A stretch of 64,000 nucleotides of DNA, taken from assembly GCA_039090855.1 (NCBI GenBank), contig CM077006.1, positions 51,593,336 to 51,657,335 of the forward strand. The letters run 5' to 3'. The stretch is from Macrothele yani (taxonomy: Eukaryota; Arthropoda; Arachnida; Araneae; Macrothelidae). The notes below the pieces were generated by a model. That model made no database searches. It was given only the letters and a program-made list of their open reading frames with translations, and was not told the DNA's origin. Position numbers and translations under genes: made by a program. Every line of letters begins with the position of its first letter. Positions within the stretch are counted from its first letter, which is position 1. Of the stretch, positions 10,285 through 20,830 are shown in pieces.

Positions 10285-11634
10285 CGAAGGGGTGCTGATA
10301 AGTTCTCGGCCTCACAAAGAAGGAAATGGGCTAGAGCCATGAAACTTACAGACAATTCCACATATTCACCTTGAAGTTAAACACACCTGTCACAGTGTTT
10401 CTGGAGTTTCTTTAACCCTTCCTAAAAAATATACTGAAGTCTGATCACTTAAATACTGCTCTGCTGCTGATATAACCTCCGAATCATTCAAAAAATGCTT
10501 CCCTTTCAAAGGGTTTTTAAGGTTTGCGAACAGGAAATAGTCCGATGGAGCAAGGTCTGGTGAGTACAGTGGATGGTCTATGCACTTAAACCCCAGATCC
10601 CTCAAAATATCCATCATCTTGCCAGCCTTGTGAACCGGGGCATTGTCCTGCAAAAAGAGAACACCTGTCCGCAGTTTTCCTCGCCTTTTTTCCTACAATG
10701 CCTCCTTTAATCGGCACAGCAAGTCAGCATTTAATGTTTGGCCCTTCGGGAGATAGTCAGTCAGTAAATCGCCTTTCGAATCCCAAAAAAACATTGCCAT
10801 GACCTTTCCTTCAGACCTTTAAATCTTGAATTTCTCTAGCCGTGGAGAACCCCTGTGCTGCCACTACAGTGACTGTTGTTTCATCTCTGGATCATAGTTA
10901 TGTAACCACGTTTCATCTCTGGATCATAGTTATGTAACCACGTTTCATCAACAGTGACTGTTGTTTTGTCTCTGGATCATAGTTACATAACCATGTTTCA
11001 TCAACAGTGACAAGTCGCTGCAAAAAGTTATCACCAGAGTGCTCAAAATGCTGCAAAACAGATTTAGAAGTGTCCACTAATTTTTGTTTTTCATCGGCAT
11101 TCAAACATTTGGGCACCAACTTGATTGACATCTCTTGCATAACAAGTGCTGACGAATTATGAACCCAACACGTTCCCTGGATATCTCCAGTGTCTCAGTT
11201 ATTGTTTTAGCAGAGATTCGCCGATCTGACAGAATCAAGTCATGAACATGATCAACAATTTCGGCTGTTGTCATTGTTGAAGGCCTCCCAGATCTTGCTG
11301 CATCTTCGGTCTCAAAGTCTCCATGCTGAAAGTTGGCACATTTCTTCACAGTGGAATATGAAGGGCACCTGTCACTTAATGTTTGTGTCATACATTCATA
11401 GATTTCTTTTGCAGTTTTCTCCTGTAGGAACAGAAACTTCATGACAGCCCGGAGTTCCACATTCGAAAATTCAACATTTTGCATTGACATGATTCGGTTC
11501 AGGACGTCAAACATCTGCAAAAAAAAAAAAAAAAAAAAAAAAAAAGAGAGATTGGCTCTTTCGAGCTGCAGTGACAAAATAATGCTACAATTGCAGGAAA
11601 GGGGTTAGGCCAAGAACTTTTCAGCATCCCCTCA
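10285..11634 (-). mobile_element. Mariner element inserted in the 80-bp tandem repeat
   Basis: The ends are near-perfect inverted repeats (left cgaaggggtgctgataag; right, reversed, tgaggggatgctgaaaag) flanked by TA at 10283-10284 and 11635-11636. The transposase reads on the minus strand. Its N-terminal part is about 11105-11500 (VELRAVMKFLFLQEKTAKEI, a GRPSTM linker, then ISAKTITETLEISRERV). The first catalytic block is VTVDETWLCNYDPETK near 11000; the last is MQDNAPVHKAG through SPDLAPSDYFLF near 10560-10650. Frames change between blocks, and a short tandem duplication at 10891-10985 scrambles the middle. It is therefore non-functional. A poly(A) run at 11519-11544 lies just ahead of the coding region. 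Confidence 0.92.
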
Positions 11635-11757
11635 TAGCATGTTTAATTTTCAATTATAAAAGTTTACATTTCACCACAGGTCATTGGAAGTTACTTATTG
11701 ATCAGCCTATACAGTAGCATTTTTTTCACTTTCAATTATATAAGTTCACATTTCTCT
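11635..11757. repeat. Tandem repeat, about 80-bp unit (right part)
   Basis: After the mariner, the interrupted second unit continues with gcatgtttaattttcaatta, and a third unit starts gtcattggaagttactta at 11681. The three units confirm the insertion point. Confidence 0.88.
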
Positions 11758-11895
11758 TGTGAGATGTTTTCTTTTCTGTGGGCATAGGTGAAAATCTGCC
11801 AGAAGAGGCTTCTCTGGCTAAAATGTAATATAAATGCTGAGTAAAAAAAAAGAGGGACAGACATGTACATGGTATAGCTTGCAATGATATACATG

Positions 11896-12112
11896 TTTTG
11901 TTTTGTTGTTTTTTATTGGAGGTTTAACGAACACCATGGGCTATAAGCAATCGCCCGTCCCTAAATTAGGGATGCTAATTCCAGGGAACGGAGAGAGCCA
12001 GTGGGAGAGAGCCACAAGACAAACACATTTATGCCTCGCCGGGACTCGGACCCGGACCCCTTTCGGACGAATGATCAGAAGTCATCGCTTAGACCACTGC
12101 GCCATTGGGGCG
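11896..12112 (-). mobile_element. tRNA-derived SINE, copy 1
   Basis: A 15-base target duplication, gcaatgatatacatg, lies at 11881-11895 and 12113-12127. On the minus strand the element begins at 12112 with a tRNA-like head: gccccaatggcgcagtggtc (A-box TGGCGCAGTGG) and a B-box region altered to GGTCCGAGTCC. A tRNA-unrelated body follows, with ggctctctccgttccctgg and ctaatttagggacgggcga. It ends in a T-rich run on the plus strand, which is a poly(A) tail on the minus strand. It lies between the mariner and FOXRED1 exon 4. Confidence 0.9.
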
Positions 12113-12223
12113 GCAATGATATACATGACTGTTGTCATTAAAGTCAAACTAACTGCAAAATAATACAGAAATGCTACAATTTTAGTAGTCTTTTAAAAGT
12201 ACATACAGGTATGGTTTTCTTAC

Positions 12224-12318
12224 CGTAAGATCCCATGGCAATTCCATCAGTATTCAACCATGGAAATTTTTGAGAAAGCTGCCGAGGGTTCAACAAATCT
12301 ATCTTTGCACCGAGTTCC
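12224..12318 (-). CDS. FOXRED1: FOXRED1 exon 4
   Basis: 95 bases, phase 2 in and phase 1 out. It completes an arginine codon from exon 3, then reads ELGAKIDLLNPRQLSQKFPW and continues LNTDGIAMGSYG. This matches the FOXRED1 family segment beginning EGAKVSLMSPDQLRNKFPW, the region linking the FAD domain to the substrate domain. Acceptor ttttcaaaag and donor gtaaga at 12223-12218 fit both neighbours exactly. The exon is only 78 bases from SINE copy 1's outer repeat region and was left undamaged. Confidence 0.93.
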
Positions 12319-12563
12319 CTTTTGAAAAAGTGAAATAAAATAACATGCATATACTCATTTGTGAAATTAGGCAAAAGTACTTTAATGGCAACAAACTTTT
12401 AAAAATAAAATATGACATGAAGTTCTTGTGCACACAAAACTTTTTTGCAAATCTTCAACATGAGAAATTCCCGAAATCGTAAACCATTTCTTCTGTAGTT
12501 AACTCTGCTTTGAGAAAGTGAGAGTACTACTGAAATACAAAAAAAAAAAAAACTTAGTATATA

Positions 12564-13110
12564 CACTATATTGACAAAAGTCACTGGACACCTAGAAGAG
12601 AAACACAACATAGACTTATTGACATACATTAGTACCATGTCGGTCAACCTTTGGCCTTAATGCATGCACTGACTCTTCAAGACATGCTTTCGACAAGGTT
12701 TTGGAACACAGCGATAGGATGCACTTCCATTCAGTACATAATACTGCTGCTAACTGCTGCTTAGCAGTATCCCTTGGTTCCAAACTTCTTATGCGGCACT
12801 CTAATTCATCTCATAGGTGCTCTATTGGATTAAGATCAGGGCTCTGTGCTGGCCAGTCCACACACAATATGGAATTTCCGTCAAACCACACTGTAACAAT
12901 CTTTGAGTTATGGCTCGGTGCATTATCCTGCTGGTACTAACAAGGCTCGGTTCCATAGTATTGCCACACAGTTGGTAGGGCATGATTGTCCAGAATATCG
13001 ACGCAGATGTGCTGGTTAACAGGTTTTTACAAGATAACCAATGGGCCGGGACCATACCATGAAAAACAACCCCACACGAGTACACTGCCAGCTCCAAACT
13101 TGACCGTAGC
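12564..13110 (-). mobile_element. Tc1-like element, family A, copy 3 (3' half only)
   Basis: The left terminal repeat cactatattgacaaaagtc sits behind TA at 12562-12563, and the sequence follows copy 1 closely up to about 13110, where it switches to gcaagggcaagagg and a poly(A) run. The retained part covers the last 170 or so transposase codons, including DLNPIEHL and the second catalytic region, with stops and frame changes. The right half is missing. Confidence 0.88.
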
Positions 13111-13249
13111 AAGGGCAAGAGGGATAAAAAAAAAAAAAAAAAAGATTCAGGACACAATTTTTCTTAAATTTTAGGGCAATTTCAGGACACATATTGGCAG
13201 ACCTGGCAGGTAAATTAAATCAAATATTGGTACAAATGCAGAAATGTTA

Positions 13250-13710
13250 TTCTTTTACTAAAAAGCTATCTAAATTATTGCCCAGTTGTTAGCAGGAATT
13301 TCTGCACTTGTAAGGCTAACAACACCCCTATAGCTTCAGTGGTTAGGTTTGGTTTTAATTCTGTTTGACTCTTACGTACAATGCTAAAAAAAATTATTTC
13401 CGCAGTTACATTACTGTGTGGCACAACAAGAATAGCGTGTATCAGGCATGGTAAAACTTCATACTTTTTAGCACCATTCGCACCAGTCATTTAAAAAATG
13501 TTTGACCATGTGGTATCAATTGTATGACGATTCTGAGCACCTTCTTCCAATTCATCACTCTGATATAATGCAAACTCCAATTCCAACTTGTCCAGGTCAC
13601 TAACAACAGCAGCTGGGAAAATATTTGCCAAGTACATTACTGAAGAAAAGGTAGCTTCTTCCATCATAATTCCCATATCAGCAACTTCTGCGTGCAGCAG
13701 AAATTCACTT
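13250..13710 (-). pseudogene. hAT transposase C-terminal fragment
   Basis: The minus strand reads LANIFPAAVVSDLDKLELEF, IDTTWSNIF, then after a stop GAKKYEVLPCLIHAILVVPH and IVRKSQTELKPNLTTEAIG. This is the hAT-family dimerisation domain (usual form LPHSNADVERVFSIVRKxKTEFRP). The usual E-R-V-F core has degraded to AEIIFF. No inverted repeats are recognised. It lies in intron 3. Confidence 0.7.
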
Positions 13711-14878
13711 TTCAGTCAGAATTTCTTTAAAATATAGTTATATGTAACACTTAACAACAACACAGGATAGTCAGAACATTGCGGGGGAAAGAAATTATGA
13801 TTAGAGGAGAAATCTTCGCTTCAACCGTCTTTCGTTTTGGGAAACTCTTTTCTCCATTTTTAAGCTGAAATGTAAGTATTTATGGAATAAACGATATTTA
13901 AAAAAAATACTGGGCAGAAGGAACATCACGAGATAAATCTTCATTCCAACTAACTTCCGTTTCCAGAAGATGAAATTCCGTCCTGAAATGGACCCCCCCC
14001 CTCCCCCCGAAGATTTCTGCTCAGTTTGTGCATCGATCACAAGAGGGCCCCACATGATAACTGCTGAAGTAATCCCGGGGCCAGGCACTGTGCGTTCTTT
14101 TCTTTCAAAGAAGCAAAACAAATTCCTCCTCCTCAGAAAGAAAAAAAAAATTGAAAAGAAACAAATAGTTGCATCACGAACTTTGTTCAGAGGCTTCGGG
14201 ACGATGTTATCCTGGCCAGGTGCCGTGCTTTCTTTCCACTTAGCTGCAACCACAAGTAAAGAATTAACAGTAAATTGTGTACACACATTCAATGTCAGAC
14301 TTACAAAGTAATTTTTTTAATTCAGTGCCATTACAACACAAAACATGCTTATAATGCGATCCATTTAGAGAATGTAAGAAAAGTAGCTTAACGCAAACTT
14401 TTGCACATGTAAATTTCCACGAAAGCCACCGACATGATAGAAAATGATAAGTTTCAAACCTTCTATCACCCACTTTTCCTACATTAGAATATCAAGTTTA
14501 ACGTATGCAGCCAAGCACTTACCTTACACCCTAATTTTAATACCTGCACTTGGTCCCAACATTTCTTTCACTCCACTATGCTTGCCCAATGCATCCAAAG
14601 ACAGGCATGGGTGGCCCGCCCTATAGGAGGCCAAGAAAATTTAGCTGTAGGTGGTCCCTTCGTTTTAAGTACAAAATATGACTTCTTTCATAGAAAGCGG
14701 ATTCCTTCTTTCTTCCATCACAGGCATTGACAGGAACTTAATCCTTAATTTTCTTTTTAAGGGTCATTTAAATGAAAGGCACTACACTGGTGCCATCATA
14801 ATATGAACTGATTTCCTCCACTCTATATACCACTTACAGCATTGTTTGCACCACTAAAAATTACTGATTGTGGTTAAT
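13711..14878. other. No recognisable feature
   Basis: Intron 3 DNA of mixed composition. C-runs near 13990-14008 and related short phrases at 14080 and 14200 (ccaggcactgtgcgttctttt, ccaggtgccgtgctttctttc) hint at an old internal duplication. No coding signal convinced me. Confidence 0.4.
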
Positions 14879-15116
14879 GATGTTCGGATTACAACAGCTG
14901 CTTTCTCGTAACACAAAGATGGGTCAAATAAGTAACGTACAATTGCCTGTAACTCCCCAGTTTTCAAAGGTTGAATCATGAAAGTTGTTGGGTAGCTGAT
15001 GTTCGGATTACAACAGCTGCTTTCTCGTAACACAAAGATGGGTCAAATAAGTAACGTACAATTGCCTGTAACTCCCCAGTTTTCAAAGGTTGAATCATGA
15101 AAGTTGTTGGGTAGCT
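14879..15116. repeat. 119-bp tandem duplication of a mariner left end
   Basis: The block starting gatgttcggattacaac at 14879 is repeated at 14998 essentially without change. It contains most of the left inverted repeat of the adjacent mariner, so that element has a doubled terminus. Confidence 0.92.
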
Positions 15117-16335
15117 ACCTTGGACCTTTGGCTTTAGAGACAAGTCACTCAATGTAGGATCCATTGGCTTCACTACATTGCAGCCTACATTGGTTCCATG
15201 ACAAGAAAGCGTGTTGGTAAAACTCTGGAGGTTGGTCATCACACCACTGAGTTCTGCGTCACTCTGAAATGCTTTCCCATGTAGATGGCTTTAGACAACC
15301 AAACAGATAAAAATCTGATGGTGCCAAGTCTGGGCTGTACGGTGGTTGTGGCATCAGCGTCCAGCCCAGTCGAGTCACACTCTGCCCTGTCATCTGTGCA
15401 GTGTGCTGTCTTGCGTTATCGTGATGCAGTTTGATGTCCTCGGCTTGCAAGTGCGGTCTCTTTGTTCAAATGGCATGCTTGAGCTTCTCCAAGGATGAAC
15501 AATATATTGGTAATGCGCGGTCATACCTTCCAGGAAGTCGATGATGATGACGTCCTGACGATCCCAAAAAAATGTGGCCATCAATTGTGTTTGATGATTT
15601 TGAAAGTCGTGGCTTCTTCCACGGTGATCCCACATGCTTCCAGTCCATTGACTGACATTTTCTCTGTGGGTCATAATGAAAAAGCCATGTTTCATCACCT
15701 GTTATCACACCATGAAAACACTGTGGAAAGTCACCAGCAAAATGTTCAAGCAGATCGTTACACACCTCTTTCAGAATTATCTTAATCTCTTTTGTGAGGA
15801 GCCGTGGTATCCAACAAGCACAGATTTTCCTATATCCTATGCGTTCTACTACTGTTAAAACACTTCCTTTTGACATGCCAAGGTGGTCCATAAGTTGGGA
15901 AGTGGTGATGCATCTGTTATCCTGAATCAGCTTCTCAATGGCTTCCTCAGTTGCAATGGTTGTCACAGTGGTCGGTCTGCCGCATCGTGGTTTATCCTGA
16001 ATGCTAAAATCACCTCTCTGAAACCTTTGCAACCACCGTCGCACATTACTGCAATCCATTGTTATCACACTATACACTGGCAACAATTGTCTGTGGGTCG
16101 GTGTGGCTGAGCTATCCCCAGATTTGTAGAGAAACACTATTACCGACCGTTGACGTAGTAGGGTGTCCATTTCACCATCCATTTCGCTTCACCTGCAAAG
16201 AGAAGAAACAACTGTCAATGATCATTTGGAAGCTAATAGAATGAAGGTTCTACCCACCAACTTTCATGATTCAACCTTTGAAAACTGGAGAGTTACAGGC
16301 AATTGTACGTTACGTATTGACCGACCTTTGTAAAT
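14920..16335 (-). mobile_element. Mariner-like element with long terminal repeats (about 70 bp)
   Basis: The left end (around 15040-15114 in the inner copy) and right end (16257-16330) are inverted copies sharing gtacaattgcctgtaact and gttgaatcatgaaagttg. Long TIRs of this size are unusual for mariners. The transposase starts at 16182 (MDGEMDTLLRQRSVIVFLYK), with a helix-turn-helix region and GRPTTVTT linker, then the first catalytic aspartate in VITGDETWLFHYDPQ. The second is in IKLHHDNARQH and the third in YSPDLAPSDFYLFG, in another frame (15259-15450). One frameshift near 15455-15520 separates them. A 238-codon open part makes this among the better-preserved mariners here. Confidence 0.9.
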
Positions 16336-17990
16336 GACACTGAGAACATGTACTTTGTGTACAGGCCTCAACTACTTTTGTTACCTGACATTCATGGTTG
16401 TTTCACAAGGACGATGGACAAGACTGGCATGCCAATACTAAACTCGGGATTCATGCACATTTACAGAAAATATATTCCAGGAGTTTTCCAGTTCATTGAA
16501 AAATATTGGGAGCATAAATTTTTGCTAGAATCATAGTGCTTTCTTTCATATGGGTTCATGTCAGGTGAATTTGGAGGCCAGGGCATTAACAGAAAGTCAA
16601 CAGCATGTTTCTCAAACAACTCCTTGATGATTCTGGCAGTGTGGCATGGTGCATAATATCTTGTTGGTAATGGCCATCACCAGCAGGGAACACAGTTGCA
16701 ATGAATGGGTGAACTTGGTCTGCAATGATGTTTAGATACCTGACAGCTGTCAGTGATTGCACTATTGGGATAATGGGGACTAAAGTGCCTCAAGAAAACA
16801 TCGCATAACAATTGGGGTAAATGGGTAAATTTTACTATGCATTTAGAATTCTCATGAAATGCTATGGATTCTACTGTGATAGAGTATTCTTCAGTGTGTG
16901 TTACATCTTCAATAAAGTGACAAAATTACCCCGTAAAAAAATTGCTGTTTAAAACTTATATGAAGAAATCTGGAATGCAGCAAAATGATGATAATACAAA
17001 ACAATTTCGCCATGACACTGAAGATTCTCTATTCCATAGTCATCTATTCCCCCACACACTGGCAGCATGGAGACCAGATCAATCTTTTTCAGTGAGGAAA
17101 GCAAGTGCTAGAAGGAACGGCCATCTTGGACTCACAAGAAGATGCAACTGCACACAACTGCTATATCACAAACCAAAGTTGCTAGAAATGCGGCACCCAA
17201 ACATTTTGTTACTGCAGCATCACATGAGATGAGAGATGACACGACATCTTCACACTCCATGAGAGAAACCGATGTCATCAGCAGCACGCACAGCACTGAG
17301 TTAGAACAAAGTGATGCAATCAATCCAAACCTTTTGACCATTTTGTTTTCATTGCAAGAAAAAGTTCCAGGGATTTTCACAAAAATACACAAAACCAAGG
17401 ACTTCCCAGGCCTCCAAAAAAAGGGATATCAAATTTCAGGACTTTTCCAGGATTTCAGGGGTTGTGTGAACCCTGTACATTTCTGACTATGCACTGGTCA
17501 TGCAGACTTAGCTTCCATTTCTTGATAACATTATTACTGCCAAGCTCAATGTGGGAACTTGGGATATAATTTTCAAATTAATTTAGATAATCAAATAGTG
17601 ACAATGATGACACCGAAGTTTCCTTGGTTCAGCACCCCAGTATCATGGTCAGGAAATGTTTCGTACAAGCCCTCATGATGTAGTTGTAAGAACTCATATG
17701 TGGTAGTGAAGTGAAATTTAAACTAGTATCTTTAAATCATGTTCATTTTTGCCTTCATACCTTCTGAAACAAATTCAAATTAAGCCAAGCATGCACCAAT
17801 CACTAAGCTTGCAGTGCTGCAAGCAAAAGAAAGACAAGCTGATCAAATTTAACTTAAAAAATTCATTCCTGCATAGCTTCTTTACTCTATTTACATTGAG
17901 GTGCCAAAATAACTGGGAAGAGTGCTATCATTTCCATCACATGCTACCACACCCATGCGATAAATGGTACAGTCCACAAAAGACGTATTC
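16336..17990. other. Mostly unassigned intron DNA with one Tc1 duplicate
   Basis: Contains the 260-bp Tc1 duplicate at 16551-16810 (separate entry). Around 17340-17480 are phrases such as ggacttttccaggatttcagg ending in gtgaaccctg, which resemble the end of a non-autonomous hAT element of the cagggtgtcc type. The open frame at 17142-17486 shows no domain I recognise and overlaps that repeat. Confidence 0.4.
16551..16810 (-). repeat. 260-bp copy of the inside of a Tc1-like element
   Basis: Identical in length to 18221-18480 with about two differences by eye (16619 and 16622 region). It covers only part of the transposase gene and has no element ends. Confidence 0.93.
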
Positions 17991-17992
17991 AC

Positions 17993-19041
17993 TGACGAGC
18001 CACTACATTATGACCACCTACCCAATAAGCTGTAGGACCCCCCTTTAGCCTGCAAAACAGCGGCCACTTGGCGAGGCATTGATTCGATGAGGTGGCGATA
18101 GGTATCCTGGGGTACCTGGTACCATAATGTCAACAGCATGTCCTCCAATTCCCGTACGTTTCGGGGTGGTGATGATTTAGCGTAAACAGGCTTTTCCAAG
18201 TTGGACCACAAATGTTCGCTTGGGTTCATGTCAGGTGAATTTGGAGGCCAGGGCATTAACAGAAAGTCAACAGCATGTTTCTCAAACCACTTCTTGATGA
18301 TTCTGGCAGTGTGGCATGGTGCATAATATCTTGTTGGTAATGGCCATCACCAGCAGGGAACACAGTTGCAATGAATGGGTGAACTTGGTCTGCAATGATG
18401 TTTAGATACCTGACAGCTGTCAGTGATTGCACTATTGGGATAATGGGGACTAAAGTGCCTCAAGAAAACATCGCATAACACCGCCTGTTTCTGCCCAATG
18501 GTACATCCAGGTGCGATAGCCTCCGTTGGTTATCAGTGTATTCACGCATGGCCGTCTACGTGATGCGCCAGGAATCTTGATTCGTCAGACCAGGCCACTT
18601 TCTTCCAATCATCCACAGTCCAATCTCGATGATCTTGGGCCCATTTCGCGTGTCGTTACCCATGCGCAGAAGGCTGCAATGAACTGTGTGCTGTGACGCA
18701 TTACCCTGATCACCACTATCGTAGCTGCGGGTGATTTGTTGCAATGCGGCCCTACAGTTGCTGTGAACAAAGTGTGACAGTCTCCGCTCCACTTTGTCAT
18801 CAATGAGCTGTGGGTGACAGAAGGCCGGACGACAGTTCGCCATTTAGACACCGGTGCACCACTTTTGATACGTACTCACTACAGCGGCATTTGAACAACC
18901 CACAAGACGCGCCATTTCCGAGATCGTAGTTCTGAGGCGCCGTGTCATCACAATTTGTCCTTTATCAAACTCCGATAAATCAGCAGCTTTTCCCATTTTG
19001 ACTCTGAACACTCTACTAACCGAAAGCCACTCCTCCGGTTA
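17993..19041 (-). mobile_element. Tc1-like element, family C (5' end lost)
   Basis: The left end has a terminal-repeat-like stretch gagccactacattatgacc. On the minus strand the transposase begins near 18995 (MGKAADLSEFDKGQIV), a Tc1-type helix-turn-helix start. It continues with VERRLSHFVHSNCRAALQQIT and ends with MPWPPNSPDMNPSEHLWSNL (third acidic residue present) and MPRQVAAVLQAKGG. Several stops and frame changes are present, and the segment around the second aspartate is degraded (DGHYQQD). The right terminal repeat is not found. Instead, element B begins within 40 bases. Confidence 0.85.
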
Positions 19042-19043
19042 TA

Positions 19044-20278
19044 CACTGAGTGGCCAATTTATTATGACCCCCTGACAGTTTTAAGCAAATGAGCTATAGC
19101 TGCACGCTGTTGCCGCCAGAGGGTGAAACTAGTATAAAAAGGGAAAGCTTAGTGCTTGCGACAGTAGTAGAAGGGATTTTTGGGTGAAGAAATGGGTAAA
19201 AAATGCGATTTGACGGACTTTCAACGTGGGATGATTGTAGGAGTTCGGAGCCATGGAGCGAGTATCACCGAAACCTCTGCATTCGTGAAATGTTACAGAG
19301 AAGCTGTTGTTAAAGTGTTTAAAGACTGGACTGTCGGCCAAAAAACTGGGTCTCTACGTGCAACGCGTGGTCGTCATCGACTAGTGACTGCTCGGGCGGA
19401 ACGGAGAGTGTCCAGACTGGTAACAGACAACAGAAGGGCAACAGTGCAGCAAATTACAGACCATCTTAATCAAGGATCCCCTCAAATGATCTCTGCATGC
19501 ACTGTTCGCCGTACACTGCATCGGATGGGATGTGGCAGCCGAAGGCCTGTTCGAACACCTTTGCTGTCTGCGGTTAACAAGAGAAAACGTTTCCAGTTCG
19601 CACAAAGATTGGACAGTCGATAATTGGAAACAAATTATGTGGACCGATGAATCACGTTTTCAGTTGCACCATGTAGATGGCCGAGTGAGAATTTGGCAGA
19701 AACAGCATGAAAGCATGGACCCCAAATGCACTGCTACAACCCTTCAAGCTGGTGGAGGCAACGTTATGGTTTGGGGAATGTTTTCCTGGCATGCTTTGTG
19801 CCCTTTAATTCATGTCTGACTGGCACATCATATCTAAACATTGTTGCGGACCAAGTGCATCCTGTCATTGGATGGTTTATCCCAACGGTGATGGCTACTT
19901 TCAACAAGATGTGTCCTGCCATAGTGCTCGTATTATACAGGATTGGTTTCAGGAACATGCAGGTGAGTTTACTTTGCTTAGATGCCGGTGAGTTTACTTC
20001 ACATGCCGGTGAGTTCACTTGCCCCACAATCTCCAGATCTCAACCCCATTGAGAATTTGTGGCATGAAGTTGAACGAGCCATCAGACAGCTGGATCCACA
20101 ACCCTGCAATCTCACAATCCTGGAAAATGCTATTCATCAAGCATCGTCTGAGATCCCACAAACCACCTATCAACATCTCGTGGAGTCCATGCCACGAAGA
20201 ATCGACGCAGTATTAAAGGCAAAATGTGGCCCAACGAAAAACTGAGGGGAGTGGTCATAATAAAGTGGCCACTCAGTG
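19044..20278 (+). mobile_element. Tc1-like element, family B, with both ends
   Basis: Inverted repeats cactgagtggccaatttatt (19044) and its reverse at 20250-20278, with TA at 19042-19043 and 20279-20280; length 1,235 bp. The transposase begins MGKKCDLTDFQRGMIVG at 19192. A helix-turn-helix domain and basic linker are followed by a frameshift near 19600, then WTDESRFQLHHVDGRV with the first aspartate and GGGNVMVWGMFSWHAL. The second aspartate region is damaged. The third acidic residue is present in SPDLNPIENLWHEVE, and the protein ends with MPRRIDAVLKAKCG. A short tandem triplication of ggtgagtttac-type units at 19960-20020 disrupts the frame, so the gene is dead. Confidence 0.92.
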
Positions 20279-20436
20279 TATATATACTGCTCAGTGAACT
20301 TCACCTGCGGCATCGTTCGGTCTCCAGGCGCGCTCATTTCTCTAGGCTGGGGGGTGGTTATAATGTAATAAATAGCTCATCGGTGTATATAGAGGCAGAT
20401 ATCTCCGCAACCTCAAGTAGTAGCATTCGCAGTTCA

Positions 20437-20830
20437 GATGGCAGCTTATCAGGATTCAAGTGATTTTTAACATGGTGTGATACTTGACACCCAGGAGATG
20501 GATCACTTCATCTTGGAAATTACCAAGAAATTTGGATTTATACGGTCAACCATTTCAAGGGTGTACCTGAACTGCACAAACTCAGGGGGAAATCCAGAAT
20601 GCAAGACTGGTGTGGCAGTAGGAAAGCCTTAGATGATCATGGACAGCAGCGTATGGCACACAGTGTAACATCCGTCCGGCGTGCAACATTGTCACAAATC
20701 ACAGTGAAATTCAATGCTTGGGAGTAATAGCATCATTGTTCGGACAGTGCAATGTTCCCTGTGTTCTATAGTGTTCCGGGGCGGACTGCCCACCTGGGTG
20801 CCATTGCTGACCCAATGAAACAAGGCTGTG
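20437..20830 (+). pseudogene. Tc1-like element, family E, 5' half
   Basis: Reads MAAYQDSSDF, stop, HGVIL, then EITKKFGFIRSTISRVYLNC, the usual Tc1 helix-turn-helix start. Further stops follow. It breaks exactly at 20830/20831, where a hAT element begins, and resumes at 25176. Confidence 0.8.

Noticed and set aside
13801..14292. 163-codon minus-strand frame
   Set aside because: Low-complexity FFFF and GGGG stretches from homopolymer runs; no recognised domain.
17142..17486. 114-codon plus-strand frame
   Set aside because: Overlaps repeat-like ends resembling a non-autonomous hAT; no conserved motif seen.
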